Shown here: positions 16,109 through 22,902 of the stretch, one piece after another
Numbering within the stretch: position 1 is the stretch's first letter
Layout: each line of letters opens with the position of its first letter
Assembly (NCBI RefSeq): GCF_017743865.1
Contig: NZ_JAGHRJ010000011.1
Coordinates: 1 to 64,000 of the forward strand
DNA from: Labrenzia sp. R4_2
Lineage (GTDB): Bacteria; Pseudomonadota; Alphaproteobacteria; Rhizobiales; Stappiaceae
Length of the DNA stretch: 64,000 bases
Direction of reading: 5' to 3'
Translations under genes and position numbers: made by a program
The notes under the pieces: model-generated
The model's input: the letters and a program-made list of their open reading frames with translations, nothing else
What the model was told of the DNA's origin: nothing
Database searches by the model: none

Positions 16109-17647
16109 ATGCCATCGGACCAACAGGTACTTTTTTCGGGTCCGAGGATCGTTTTTCAGGAACGTCGCCTACCGGAGACTGCCACCTTGGCAGGCTACAG
16201 CGCACTAATTGACGCATACGGATTGCATGTGCCCCTGCCCCGCAAACTTTCGGCAACCGGGAACCATCACCGGGTCGTTGAGGATGAGGTTTGGCGCATC
16301 CTCACGCCCCGCCACGCCCCGCGTGCAGACCTAGATGGCCACCTCACCTTCGCACTCAAGTACGAAGGGCTTGATCTCGCTGTCCTCACGAAGCTGTTCG
16401 AGGCCACCGGGCCTGACGACATTGTTGACATCGTGCGCAACAAGCCGACCGGCAGCTATGCGAGACGCATCTGGTTTCTGTATGAATGGCTAACGGGCAG
16501 CCGACTAAATCTGCCAGATGCAGAGGGCGGTCGCTACGTACTTGTCGTTGATCCCGACCAACAGTTCGCGAGGGAAGGGGAAAACGCTCCCCGATATCGC
16601 GTTAAAAATAATCTGCCAGGAACCAGAGACTTCTGCCCGCTGGTCTTTCGCACACAAAAGCTAGACGAATTCGTCGCAATGGACCTGGCCAGTCGAGCCC
16701 GCGCGGTCATCGCTGACGTCCCCCGCGACTTGCTCGCGCGCACGGCTGCTTTCCTTCTACTCAAAGACTCACGTTCCAGCTATGCGATCGAAGGCGAGCG
16801 TCCACCACAAGACCGAATTCAGCGATGGGGCCGTGCAATCGGCGAGGCCGGTCGCCAGCCGCTCGACCGCGATGAGCTGCTACGTCTGCAACGGATCGTC
16901 ATAGGTGATGCCCGGTTCATCAAGTTGGGTTTCCGCGACGAGGGCGGTTTTGTTGGCGAGCATGACCGCGAAACAAGGATGCCGTTGCCCGACCACATAA
17001 GTGCCCGGCATGAAGATCTTCCGGCCCTGACTGACGGGATGATCGCGTTTGATCACAGTGCATCTCGGCACTCTGACCCGATCGTGTCCGCTGCAATCCT
17101 TGCATTCGGTTTTGTCTACATACACCCATTTGAAGACGGTAATGGCCGACTGCACCGTTACCTGATCCACCATGTTCTGGCGGAACGGGGCTTCAACCCG
17201 CCAGGGGTAGTCTTTCCGGTGTCCGCCGCGATCCTCGAACGTATCGACGAATACAGAACGGTCCTTGAGAGCTATTCAGCGCGGCTTCTGCCGGTGATTG
17301 AGTGGGAGCCGACGGAGAAATTCAACGTTCGGATCTTAAATGACACAGGCGATTTCTACCGCTTCTTCGACGCGACCCCACACGCAGAATTCCTCTATTC
17401 ATGCGTCCAAAAGACAATCGAAGAAGACCTGCCGTCCGAGACAGCATTCCTTCGAAATTACGATGCATTCCGCAGCCAAGTCGAAGCCATTGTTGATATG
17501 CCTGACCGCACCATCGATCTGTTGTTTCGCTTCCTTCAGCAGAACGGAGGTAACCTGTCGCGGCGCGCCCGAACCGATGAGTTCAAGGCATTGACCGACG
17601 ACGAAACGGCGCGGATTGAGCACGTCTTTGCTGAGACAATGATTTAG
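16109..17647 (+). CDS. Fic-domain protein (first copy)
   Basis: A 512-residue Fic protein. The catalytic motif HPFEDGNGRLHR lies at about residues 339-350 and matches HPFx(D/E)GN(G/K)R, so AMP-transferase (or related nucleotide-transfer) chemistry is expected. The autoinhibitory motif (S/T)xxxE(G/N) is present as SYAIEG near residue 225, ahead of the Fic core, so it is a self-inhibited class II protein. The long N-terminal region (about 1-200) and the C-terminal region after 400 are unassigned. The gene lies between two copies of a nucleotidyltransferase sequence and is followed at once by an OLD-like ATPase fragment, suggesting a transferred defence or toxin island. Targets are unknown. Confidence 0.85.
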   Translation: MPSDQQVLFSGPRIVFQERRLPETATLAGYSALIDAYGLHVPLPRKLSATGNHHRVVEDEVWRILTPRHAPRADLDGHLTFALKYEGLDLAVLTKLFEATGPDDIVDIVRNKPTGSYARRIWFLYEWLTGSRLNLPDAEGGRYVLVVDPDQQFAREGENAPRYRVKNNLPGTRDFCPLVFRTQKLDEFVAMDLASRARAVIADVPRDLLARTAAFLLLKDSRSSYAIEGERPPQDRIQRWGRAIGEAGRQPLDRDELLRLQRIVIGDARFIKLGFRDEGGFVGEHDRETRMPLPDHISARHEDLPALTDGMIAFDHSASRHSDPIVSAAILAFGFVYIHPFEDGNGRLHRYLIHHVLAERGFNPPGVVFPVSAAILERIDEYRTVLESYSARLLPVIEWEPTEKFNVRILNDTGDFYRFFDATPHAEFLYSCVQKTIEEDLPSETAFLRNYDAFRSQVEAIVDMPDRTIDLLFRFLQQNGGNLSRRARTDEFKALTDDETARIEHVFAETMI

Positions 17648-17663
17648 ATCGAGGCGTCCTTGC

Positions 17664-17819
17664 ATGCACTTGTCACGGATTTTGATTGAGAATTTCCGGA
17701 ACTTTTCGAAACTGAGCGTGGCCCATGATGGGAACGTAGTTGTGGTTGGCGAAAACAAGGTCGGCAGAAGCAACCTGATGCACGCCCTCCGGGTTTCTGT
17801 CGCTTTTAAAGTAGCATGA
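17664..17819 (+). pseudogene. N-terminal fragment of an OLD/RecF-like ATPase
   Basis: A 51-codon open stretch just downstream of the Fic gene. It reads HLSRILIENFRNFSKLSVAH, then DGNVVVVGENKVGRSNLMHA before a stop, the exact N-terminal pattern of OLD-family / AAA_15 ATPase-nucleases: the IxNFRxF strand and a Walker A G-E-N-K-V-G-R-S-N. Intact proteins continue for hundreds of residues; here the frame ends near the boundary of the repeated nucleotidyltransferase segment. It is a truncated remnant, likely cut when the island was rearranged. OLD nucleases occur in several phage-defence systems. Confidence 0.7.
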
Positions 17820-17922
17820 TAGCGCAATGCAGCGGACACAATTATGCTGCCGGAGCTGCGAAGGTCTGGAAGGCCGATTTAATCCTAGACGTTCCTGTAA
17901 ACGGCTCAGCTCATCGGCCAAA

Positions 17923-18939
17923 TCAACTTTGCAGAAATTCAGCTGTCGCAGGCATGCGCTCCAGACTTGCTAAGATTCTCTTTTTCCAGGCCGGACCAGA
18001 GCCCAATGCCGTGTTGTAGGCTTCAATCAAGTCGTCGGGCCTGGTTTCGCTCAAGACTGCGATTAAAAATGCCGCTTGTGCGCGGTCCTTTTGTGCTTTG
18101 AGTGCATCCGGTCCGTCCTGTCTTCTGTCTGCAACAATCAGCTTGTGAATTGCAAAGCGTTCCGGCCGGGGAATCTGCACCAACACGCCCGATCTATACA
18201 TAAAAGGAACGCGAATTGGATCAGCAATCAGGTAATTGAGAAAATGCAGACTTTGGGCGTTGATGCCAAGCTCTGGAAGATCACGGATTACTTCGTCCTC
18301 TTCAAATGAAGGCGTCAGGAATTCGACCGGCGTCTGGCGGTTCGACCGCTGCCAACGCCAGGTTTTTCCACTCTCAAGCGTTGGCAGCGGTTCGAATCGA
18401 AGTTCGGTGAAGACCTCTGTCAAAGGTGGTTCAACAGTATCCGCGAGAGCGAGGGACAATCGCTCAAAGCTCGCGATATCGACATCGTCCGTTGTTGCCG
18501 ATTGATCGAAACCGATCCGGGCGCCAAGCTCGCCCTCATAGCAGCGAAAGGCGTGCGTGCCGACGATCGTTCCCCCGAGACGAAAGACGCCGGCTTTCGC
18601 CATCGCCGAGACGACCTGACCGGAACCGACGTCCGCAAACAGGTACCCTTCGGCTCGCAGCACGCGCATCAACCTGGCGCGCTCGCGATCTGCCTGTTTG
18701 GCTGCCGCCGCGATTTCAGTTTGCCGGTCCAACCGGCTGCGTAATTCCGGTGTGTCTTCACCGATATACCGGTCTATAGTTTTGTTGCCGACGCGGAAGT
18801 GATCATACCAGTAGGTCTTGGTACCGGCCCTTTTGGATCGCGGCACTCCGCGGAGCTCCGATACGGCACCATCGATCAAGGACCGCCGCAAGTCCGTCCA
18901 GGCAGAGACCCCGATTGGGCTGTGGTAGCTTATTGGCAT
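17923..18939 (-). CDS. GSU2403-type nucleotidyltransferase-fold protein
   Basis: A 338-residue protein of the poorly characterised nucleotidyltransferase-fold group often named after Geobacter GSU2403. Visible features are an N-terminal helical part with YWYDHFRVGNKTIDRYIGED, a GTIVGTHAFRCYEGELG segment, a D-D-V-D-I acidic pair (TTDDVDIASFERLS) that could bind metal, and a C-terminal region (VQIPRPERFAIHKLIVADRR) found again in the remnant at 15.4 kb. A longer frame reaches 18996, but the ATG at 18939 has a GGGG/AGGA site and lies just inside two operator-like palindromes, so I chose it. It is divergent from the second Fic gene. Function unknown; an abortive or toxin-like role is conceivable. 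Confidence 0.7.
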   Translation of the reverse strand: MPISYHSPIGVSAWTDLRRSLIDGAVSELRGVPRSKRAGTKTYWYDHFRVGNKTIDRYIGEDTPELRSRLDRQTEIAAAAKQADRERARLMRVLRAEGYLFADVGSGQVVSAMAKAGVFRLGGTIVGTHAFRCYEGELGARIGFDQSATTDDVDIASFERLSLALADTVEPPLTEVFTELRFEPLPTLESGKTWRWQRSNRQTPVEFLTPSFEEDEVIRDLPELGINAQSLHFLNYLIADPIRVPFMYRSGVLVQIPRPERFAIHKLIVADRRQDGPDALKAQKDRAQAAFLIAVLSETRPDDLIEAYNTALGSGPAWKKRILASLERMPATAEFLQS

Positions 18940-18942
18940 TCC

Positions 18943-18970
18943 TACCCCACATTGTTTTATCTGTGGCGTA
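18943..18970. promoter_or_regulatory. Operator-like palindrome 1
   Basis: Inverted repeat with 9-base arms TACCCCACA and TGTGGCGTA around a 10-base spacer, total 28 bases. It lies immediately upstream of the nucleotidyltransferase start codon and would overlap its ribosome binding site. A second 28-base element of the same design lies 44 bases away centre to centre. Confidence 0.6.
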
Positions 18971-18986
18971 AGAATAGCACACTTTA

Positions 18987-19014
18987 TACCCCGCAAACTA
19001 TTTTTTGTGGGGTA
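18987..19014. promoter_or_regulatory. Operator-like palindrome 2
   Basis: Inverted repeat with arms TACCCCGCAAA and TTTGTGGGGTA (one mismatch), 28 bases long and of the same design as the element at 18943-18970. The paired, phased arrangement suggests cooperative binding of a repressor controlling the nucleotidyltransferase gene, and perhaps the divergent Fic gene. Confidence 0.6.
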
Positions 19015-19125
19015 AATCTAAAAAGGCAGTCCAAAACGGGTGAATAGCCCATCATTTTGAAGGGGTTTCATCACCGAGCCATTTCAATGTACCCAGCGGT
19101 TGCATTGAGCGATAAAGTTGACTTC

Positions 19126-19158
19126 TATACCTCAAATGTGATCGATAATTGAGGCATA
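19126..19158. promoter_or_regulatory. Inverted repeat upstream of the second Fic gene
   Basis: Arms TATACCTCA and TGAGGCATA (8 of 9 paired) separated by 15 bases, placed 20 bases before the Fic start and just after a TTGACT that could serve as a -35 box. Candidate operator of the Fic gene. It differs from the TACCCC palindromes, so a separate regulator may act here. Confidence 0.45.
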
Positions 19159-19177
19159 GAGAGGATGCCTATAACTC

Positions 19178-20302
19178 ATGGCTTGGAATTGGACACTGCC
19201 CGGCTGGCCGAATTTCCTGTATGACGCCTCCGCTCTCGAGCCGTTCGAGCAGAAGTTTCTGCTGTCGTCCGGAGAAATCCTCGGCGCGGTCCATCATGTC
19301 AGCCTGCCGGAGCGCGAGCAACTCCGCATCGAACTGCTCAGCGAGGAAGCGATTCAGACAAGCGCCATCGAGGGTGAAATCCTCGACCGGCTCAGTGTTC
19401 AGTCTTCGCTGCGCCGCCAACTGGGCCTCGATCCGGACAGATACCCTGCCAAACCGCGTGAACAGGGCGTCGCAGAAATGATGGTCGACGTCTATTCCGG
19501 CTTTGCGGACACGCTGACACACCAGACGCTGTACAGTTGGCATCGGATGCTCTTGTCCCATGACCGCCGGCTGGAAACCATTGGGGCCTACCGACGCCAC
19601 GCCGAGGCGATGCAAATTGTTTCTGGCCGCCTCGACCGGCCGACGATCCATTTCGAAGCGCCTCCCTCAACGCAGCTCATGCTGGAGATGGAGCGATACG
19701 TGGATTGGTTCAATGTGACCGGGCCGAGGGGAGCAGAGCCGCTTCCTGCCCTAACGCGCGCGGGGCTGAGCCACCTCTACTTTGAAAGCATCCATCCATT
19801 CGAAGACGGCAACGGCCGCTTGGGCCGCGCACTTGCTGAAAAGTCGCTGGCGCAGAACATTGGCCAACCGACCCTCATCTCGCTCGCCTTCACCATCGAG
19901 AAGGAGCGCAAGACTTACTACGACCAGCTCGAGCAGCATCAAAAAACGCTCGATGTGACCGAGTGGCTCCTCTGGTTTGCGGAAGTTGTCTTGAAGGCCC
20001 AACAGGTCACTCTCGACCGCGTTGGCTTCTTCGTCAGCAAGGCACACTTTTACGATCGTCACAGAGACCACTTGAACCAACGCCAAACCAAGGCCATCGC
20101 TCGAATGTTTCGGGAAGGCCCCGGCGGTTTTAAAGGCGGCCTCAGCGCAGAGAACTACCTCAAGATCACCGGAACCTCGCGGGCAACCGCGACCCGCGAT
20201 CTACAGGACCTTGTTGAGAAAGGCGCGCTCAATCGAACCGGAGAGCGGCGCCATACGAGGTACTGGTTGAACCTCGACAAGAGGGGCGAAAATAAACGAT
20301 GA
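19178..20302 (+). CDS. Fic-domain protein with C-terminal HTH (second copy)
   Basis: A 374-residue Fic protein of a widespread type. The N-terminal domain (WNWTLPGWPNFLYDASALEP) resembles the DUF4172 domain. The inhibitory motif (S/T)xxxE(G/N) is present as TSAIEG near residue 67, and the active-site motif HPFEDGNGRLGR is at about residues 206-217. A C-terminal winged-helix-like segment (AENYLKITGTSRATATRDLQDLVEKGAL) could bind DNA and make the protein autoregulatory. Expected activity is nucleotide transfer such as AMPylation, held off by the inhibitory helix. It is unrelated in length and architecture to the other Fic gene and faces away from the nucleotidyltransferase gene. Confidence 0.88.
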   Translation: MAWNWTLPGWPNFLYDASALEPFEQKFLLSSGEILGAVHHVSLPEREQLRIELLSEEAIQTSAIEGEILDRLSVQSSLRRQLGLDPDRYPAKPREQGVAEMMVDVYSGFADTLTHQTLYSWHRMLLSHDRRLETIGAYRRHAEAMQIVSGRLDRPTIHFEAPPSTQLMLEMERYVDWFNVTGPRGAEPLPALTRAGLSHLYFESIHPFEDGNGRLGRALAEKSLAQNIGQPTLISLAFTIEKERKTYYDQLEQHQKTLDVTEWLLWFAEVVLKAQQVTLDRVGFFVSKAHFYDRHRDHLNQRQTKAIARMFREGPGGFKGGLSAENYLKITGTSRATATRDLQDLVEKGALNRTGERRHTRYWLNLDKRGENKR

Positions 20303-20403
20303 CCCAAGGGTTGTTGCGACAAACCGAGATCAACTAACCAACGATGGCAACCGCCAAGAAGAGATTGGCACACTGTTCTGTCAAGGCGGCATCCATCCTG
20401 ATT

Positions 20404-21645
20404 TCACTCATTCACCGCCATCACGAGCGGCACATCAAACAACTTCGCCCATGCCGTAACGCTGGCACTTTGAATGTCGGTGATATTGCTATCGCCTGTC
20501 CACCAACCGTTGCTGATCGCAACAATCATCTCTGACCCCATGGCCATGGATTGCAGCACTGGCCAAATGATGAGCTGCTCATAACAAATCAGCGGCGCAA
20601 CGCGTGTCCCAGCAACCAGCGCGACGGGATTGTCAAAGAAGTAAGCATTTGCACCACCGCCCTCGCCTGTAAGCCGCCGCCAAGGCTGCCACATCGAGAC
20701 CGGGACTGGCATCCGCTCGCGGTAAAGGGTCCGCGTCCCCTTGCTTGAGATCTCCACCATCACGGTGTCGTAGCCGTCTCGATGGATGATTGTGGCTCCC
20801 CCAATCACCGTCACCGGCAATGGGGATAAGGCGTTCGTCCAAAGCCTCTCGGTCGTTGGGGTCCAGAGGCCAAGTGCGCTCTCTGGCAGGGCGATGACGT
20901 CCGCACTGTGCCCGGCCGCTTTGCGAACCAGGGCAATAGTCTCCAGCTGCTGCGCATACCCGGCATGCTGTCCAGCCGCTTCATAGCGGAACGTGGTGTT
21001 GATGCCGGTCCAGCCCTTAATGACCTTCGGCTCGGTCCACACTGCCGCGGACCAAGCAGCACATCCGGCGACAACCGGGACCGCGATCCGCCAAAGGCTT
21101 GTGGTCATCATGAGCAACAGGATCGCGGTCGCTGCCAGTCCGAACCAGCTCCACCCCGGAAAGAGCACGCCGGCCGCAGTGATCGGGCTGGCCCAACCCA
21201 TGATTCCGAACGGCGGAAGGCTCATCAGAACGCTTGCGATCAGGTACCGCAGCATTCGAGGCCATCCGGATCTGCCCGACCATAGCGTGGAATAGATAGC
21301 GACAAAGACGAGGGACGCCGCGAACCAAAATCCGATCCCGATAGCATATTGGGAGCCGAAAAATATGCTTGCGCCCTGCGGTAAGCCTCGTGACGCTCCC
21401 AGAAAATGCGCGGCGGCCACCAGCGCCGCAACGGATCGGTACGGGGCATAGGCCCAGAAAGCCGGAAACAGCATTCCGGCCGGCAGCAGAAGCACGTTGC
21501 CCGACCAGCCGATTGTGCCGGTCGCTATGCCTCCCAGGACGCAAAACAGACCTCGCGCGAATTTAAGGCTGGAAGGCGAGCACTTCTCGCGCCAGGCCGA
21601 AAACACCGCTCGCCGGGACGGGCGCGACATAGAAAGAAAACTCAA
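20404..21645 (-). CDS. traB: TraB, conjugal-transfer nitrilase/Lnt-like membrane protein
   Basis: A 413-residue protein of the Ti-plasmid TraB family. The N-terminal half has several transmembrane helices, as in apolipoprotein N-acyltransferase. The C-terminal half is a carbon-nitrogen hydrolase domain with the glutamate region ALPESALGLW and a cysteine in PLICYEQL. Where Lnt enzymes have the catalytic lysine, I read RERMPVPVSMW, so a classical Glu-Lys-Cys triad may be incomplete. In Agrobacterium, traAFBH forms one operon and traB raises transfer efficiency. Here the order is traA, traF, a parDE pair, traB. The start is probably a TTG at 21645 with an AGG about ten bases ahead, or the ATG at 21630. 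Confidence 0.85.
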   Translation of the reverse strand: MSFLSMSRPSRRAVFSAWREKCSPSSLKFARGLFCVLGGIATGTIGWSGNVLLLPAGMLFPAFWAYAPYRSVAALVAAAHFLGASRGLPQGASIFFGSQYAIGIGFWFAASLVFVAIYSTLWSGRSGWPRMLRYLIASVLMSLPPFGIMGWASPITAAGVLFPGWSWFGLAATAILLLMMTTSLWRIAVPVVAGCAAWSAAVWTEPKVIKGWTGINTTFRYEAAGQHAGYAQQLETIALVRKAAGHSADVIALPESALGLWTPTTERLWTNALSPLPVTVIGGATIIHRDGYDTVMVEISSKGTRTLYRERMPVPVSMWQPWRRLTGEGGGANAYFFDNPVALVAGTRVAPLICYEQLIIWPVLQSMAMGSEMIVAISNGWWTGDSNITDIQSASVTAWAKLFDVPLVMAVNE

Positions 21646-21663
21646 AATGAAAAACCTAGCCGA

Positions 21664-21990
21664 TCAAAACCCCAGATCGCGCAAATGCTCGTCAATATTC
21701 ATGCGCTCATGGAAGATTTCAACGACCTCCAAGACATCCGGCTTGTCCCTCAAAATAAGATAATGACCGCCTTCGCGAATGTAGGTCAAACCGGCATCGT
21801 CCCGTAAACCCCTCATCAGCAGATCACAGGATCGCGGTTTTGAACCTATCCCGTTGGCCACGGCTTTTAGCCGCTCCGACAGTTTCCTCAAATAGGTCTC
21901 TGCCTGGATTTCACCAAATTGGTCCCAAGTATAGCTGGCAATATCCGCCAAACGATCCAGCGCGGCAGGCGAATAAACTATCTGCTTCAC
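21664..21990 (-). CDS. parE: ParE/RelE-superfamily toxin
   Basis: A 108-residue ParE-type toxin. It has the family pattern: the N-terminal strand KQIVYSPAALDRLADIASYTWDQFGE, a second helix (AETYLRKLSERLKAVA), the R-S-C-D-L-L-M-R-G-L strand region, then YLILRDKPDVLEVVEIFHERMN. ParE toxins of RK2 type block DNA gyrase. It overlaps the upstream parD by ATGA and lies 18 bases ahead of traB, so it sits inside the transfer operon. The function is a toxin-antitoxin module; the gyrase target is inferred from family. Confidence 0.9.
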   Translation of the reverse strand: MKQIVYSPAALDRLADIASYTWDQFGEIQAETYLRKLSERLKAVANGIGSKPRSCDLLMRGLRDDAGLTYIREGGHYLILRDKPDVLEVVEIFHERMNIDEHLRDLGF

Positions 21991-22277
21991 GCTGAAGCTG
22001 GGCGATTTTGCCGGGCCTTTGCCATCACGCCGGAGACAAGCTCTTCAGAACCGAGTGTGATCCCCTCGCCGCGATCAAGCTGCTCCAACCCGACTGCGAC
22101 GCGCATGCGGAGTTCCGCAAGTTCCACGTCCCGGAGCTCCCGGCGCTCCTTCAAAACACGCAGACCTTCGCGCAGGACTTCGCTTGCATTGGCATATTCA
22201 CCGGACGCAACAAGTTCGTCGACAAAAGACGAAAGCTGCGCGGTCAAAGCAACATTACGAGCGTGAGCCGCAGGCAT
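21987..22277 (-). CDS. parD: ParD-family antitoxin
   Basis: A 96-residue ParD antitoxin with a ribbon-helix-helix N-terminus (RNVALTAQLSSFVDELVASGEYANASEVLREGLRVLKER) followed by an acidic toxin-binding tail (ITLGSEELVSGVMAKARQNR). A longer frame starts at 22319, but the ATG at 22277 has an AGGAG nine bases upstream. It probably represses its own promoter in the 65-base gap after traF. The module splits traF from traB in an otherwise standard traAFB operon. Confidence 0.9.
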   Translation of the reverse strand: MPAAHARNVALTAQLSSFVDELVASGEYANASEVLREGLRVLKERRELRDVELAELRMRVAVGLEQLDRGEGITLGSEELVSGVMAKARQNRPASA

Positions 22278-22341
22278 GTGGACCATCTCCTTGAATCCGG
22301 ATTTGGACGATCTTAACATCGGGTGGCCAACTTAGCCATCC

Positions 22342-22902
22342 TCATTTAACATCGAAGATAAAAACCGGCGTCGCCAGCCCAAGAACGCCGCGCGCCGGGA
22401 TGGGTCCAAAATATCTTGAGTCAAACGAGGCCACATAATCGGAATGAACAAAGAGTGCGCCGGCCGGAACGATGCCCTCGGCATAGACGGTCAATGGACG
22501 CCCCTGCCCATCCTTCGCCTGGATGGAAGAATGCGAAAGACGCTCGCCATCGATAGCAACCAGATCGCCCTCGATGGTTACAAGCTGCCCCGGCAAAGCC
22601 ACAACGGTTTTGATGAGCGGTGCTATCCCGCCATCACAGAGACCCGCGGGAAGATAGAGGCGTTCGCGAGCCAGTTCGATCGCAGGCGAACTCGCCGGCG
22701 GACAGATGAACAGAGTGTCGCCCAGGCGAGCTTCCCTGGACAGTTCCTCGATCCGCCAAAGTCCGAGTGGGAAGCTCGGCGTGGAATTGATCCGGTAGCC
22801 GCCGAGGAAACCGGCGGCGGCAATGCCGCCGATTGCTAATCCGGCAAGAGACAGGATTGCCAAGGCTTCCCGCCTACCCCGTCGCCGCGCTCTCTCTATC
22901 AC
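22342..22902 (-). CDS. traF: TraF, S26 signal-peptidase-like pilin maturation protease
   Basis: A 186-residue serine peptidase of the TraF group, which in RP4 removes the C-terminal residues of the TrbC pilin and circularises it. It has a basic N-terminus (ERARRRGRREALAILSLAGL) with one membrane anchor, the catalytic serine region NSTPSFPLGLW and the lysine region PLIKTVVALPGQLV, with a GALFVHSDYVASFDSRYFGPIP substrate-cleft motif. The frame runs further upstream, but I place the start at a GTG at 22902 overlapping the traA stop (GTGA), which gives the normal length and N-terminus. Confidence 0.88.
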   Translation of the reverse strand: MIERARRRGRREALAILSLAGLAIGGIAAAGFLGGYRINSTPSFPLGLWRIEELSREARLGDTLFICPPASSPAIELARERLYLPAGLCDGGIAPLIKTVVALPGQLVTIEGDLVAIDGERLSHSSIQAKDGQGRPLTVYAEGIVPAGALFVHSDYVASFDSRYFGPIPARGVLGLATPVFIFDVK

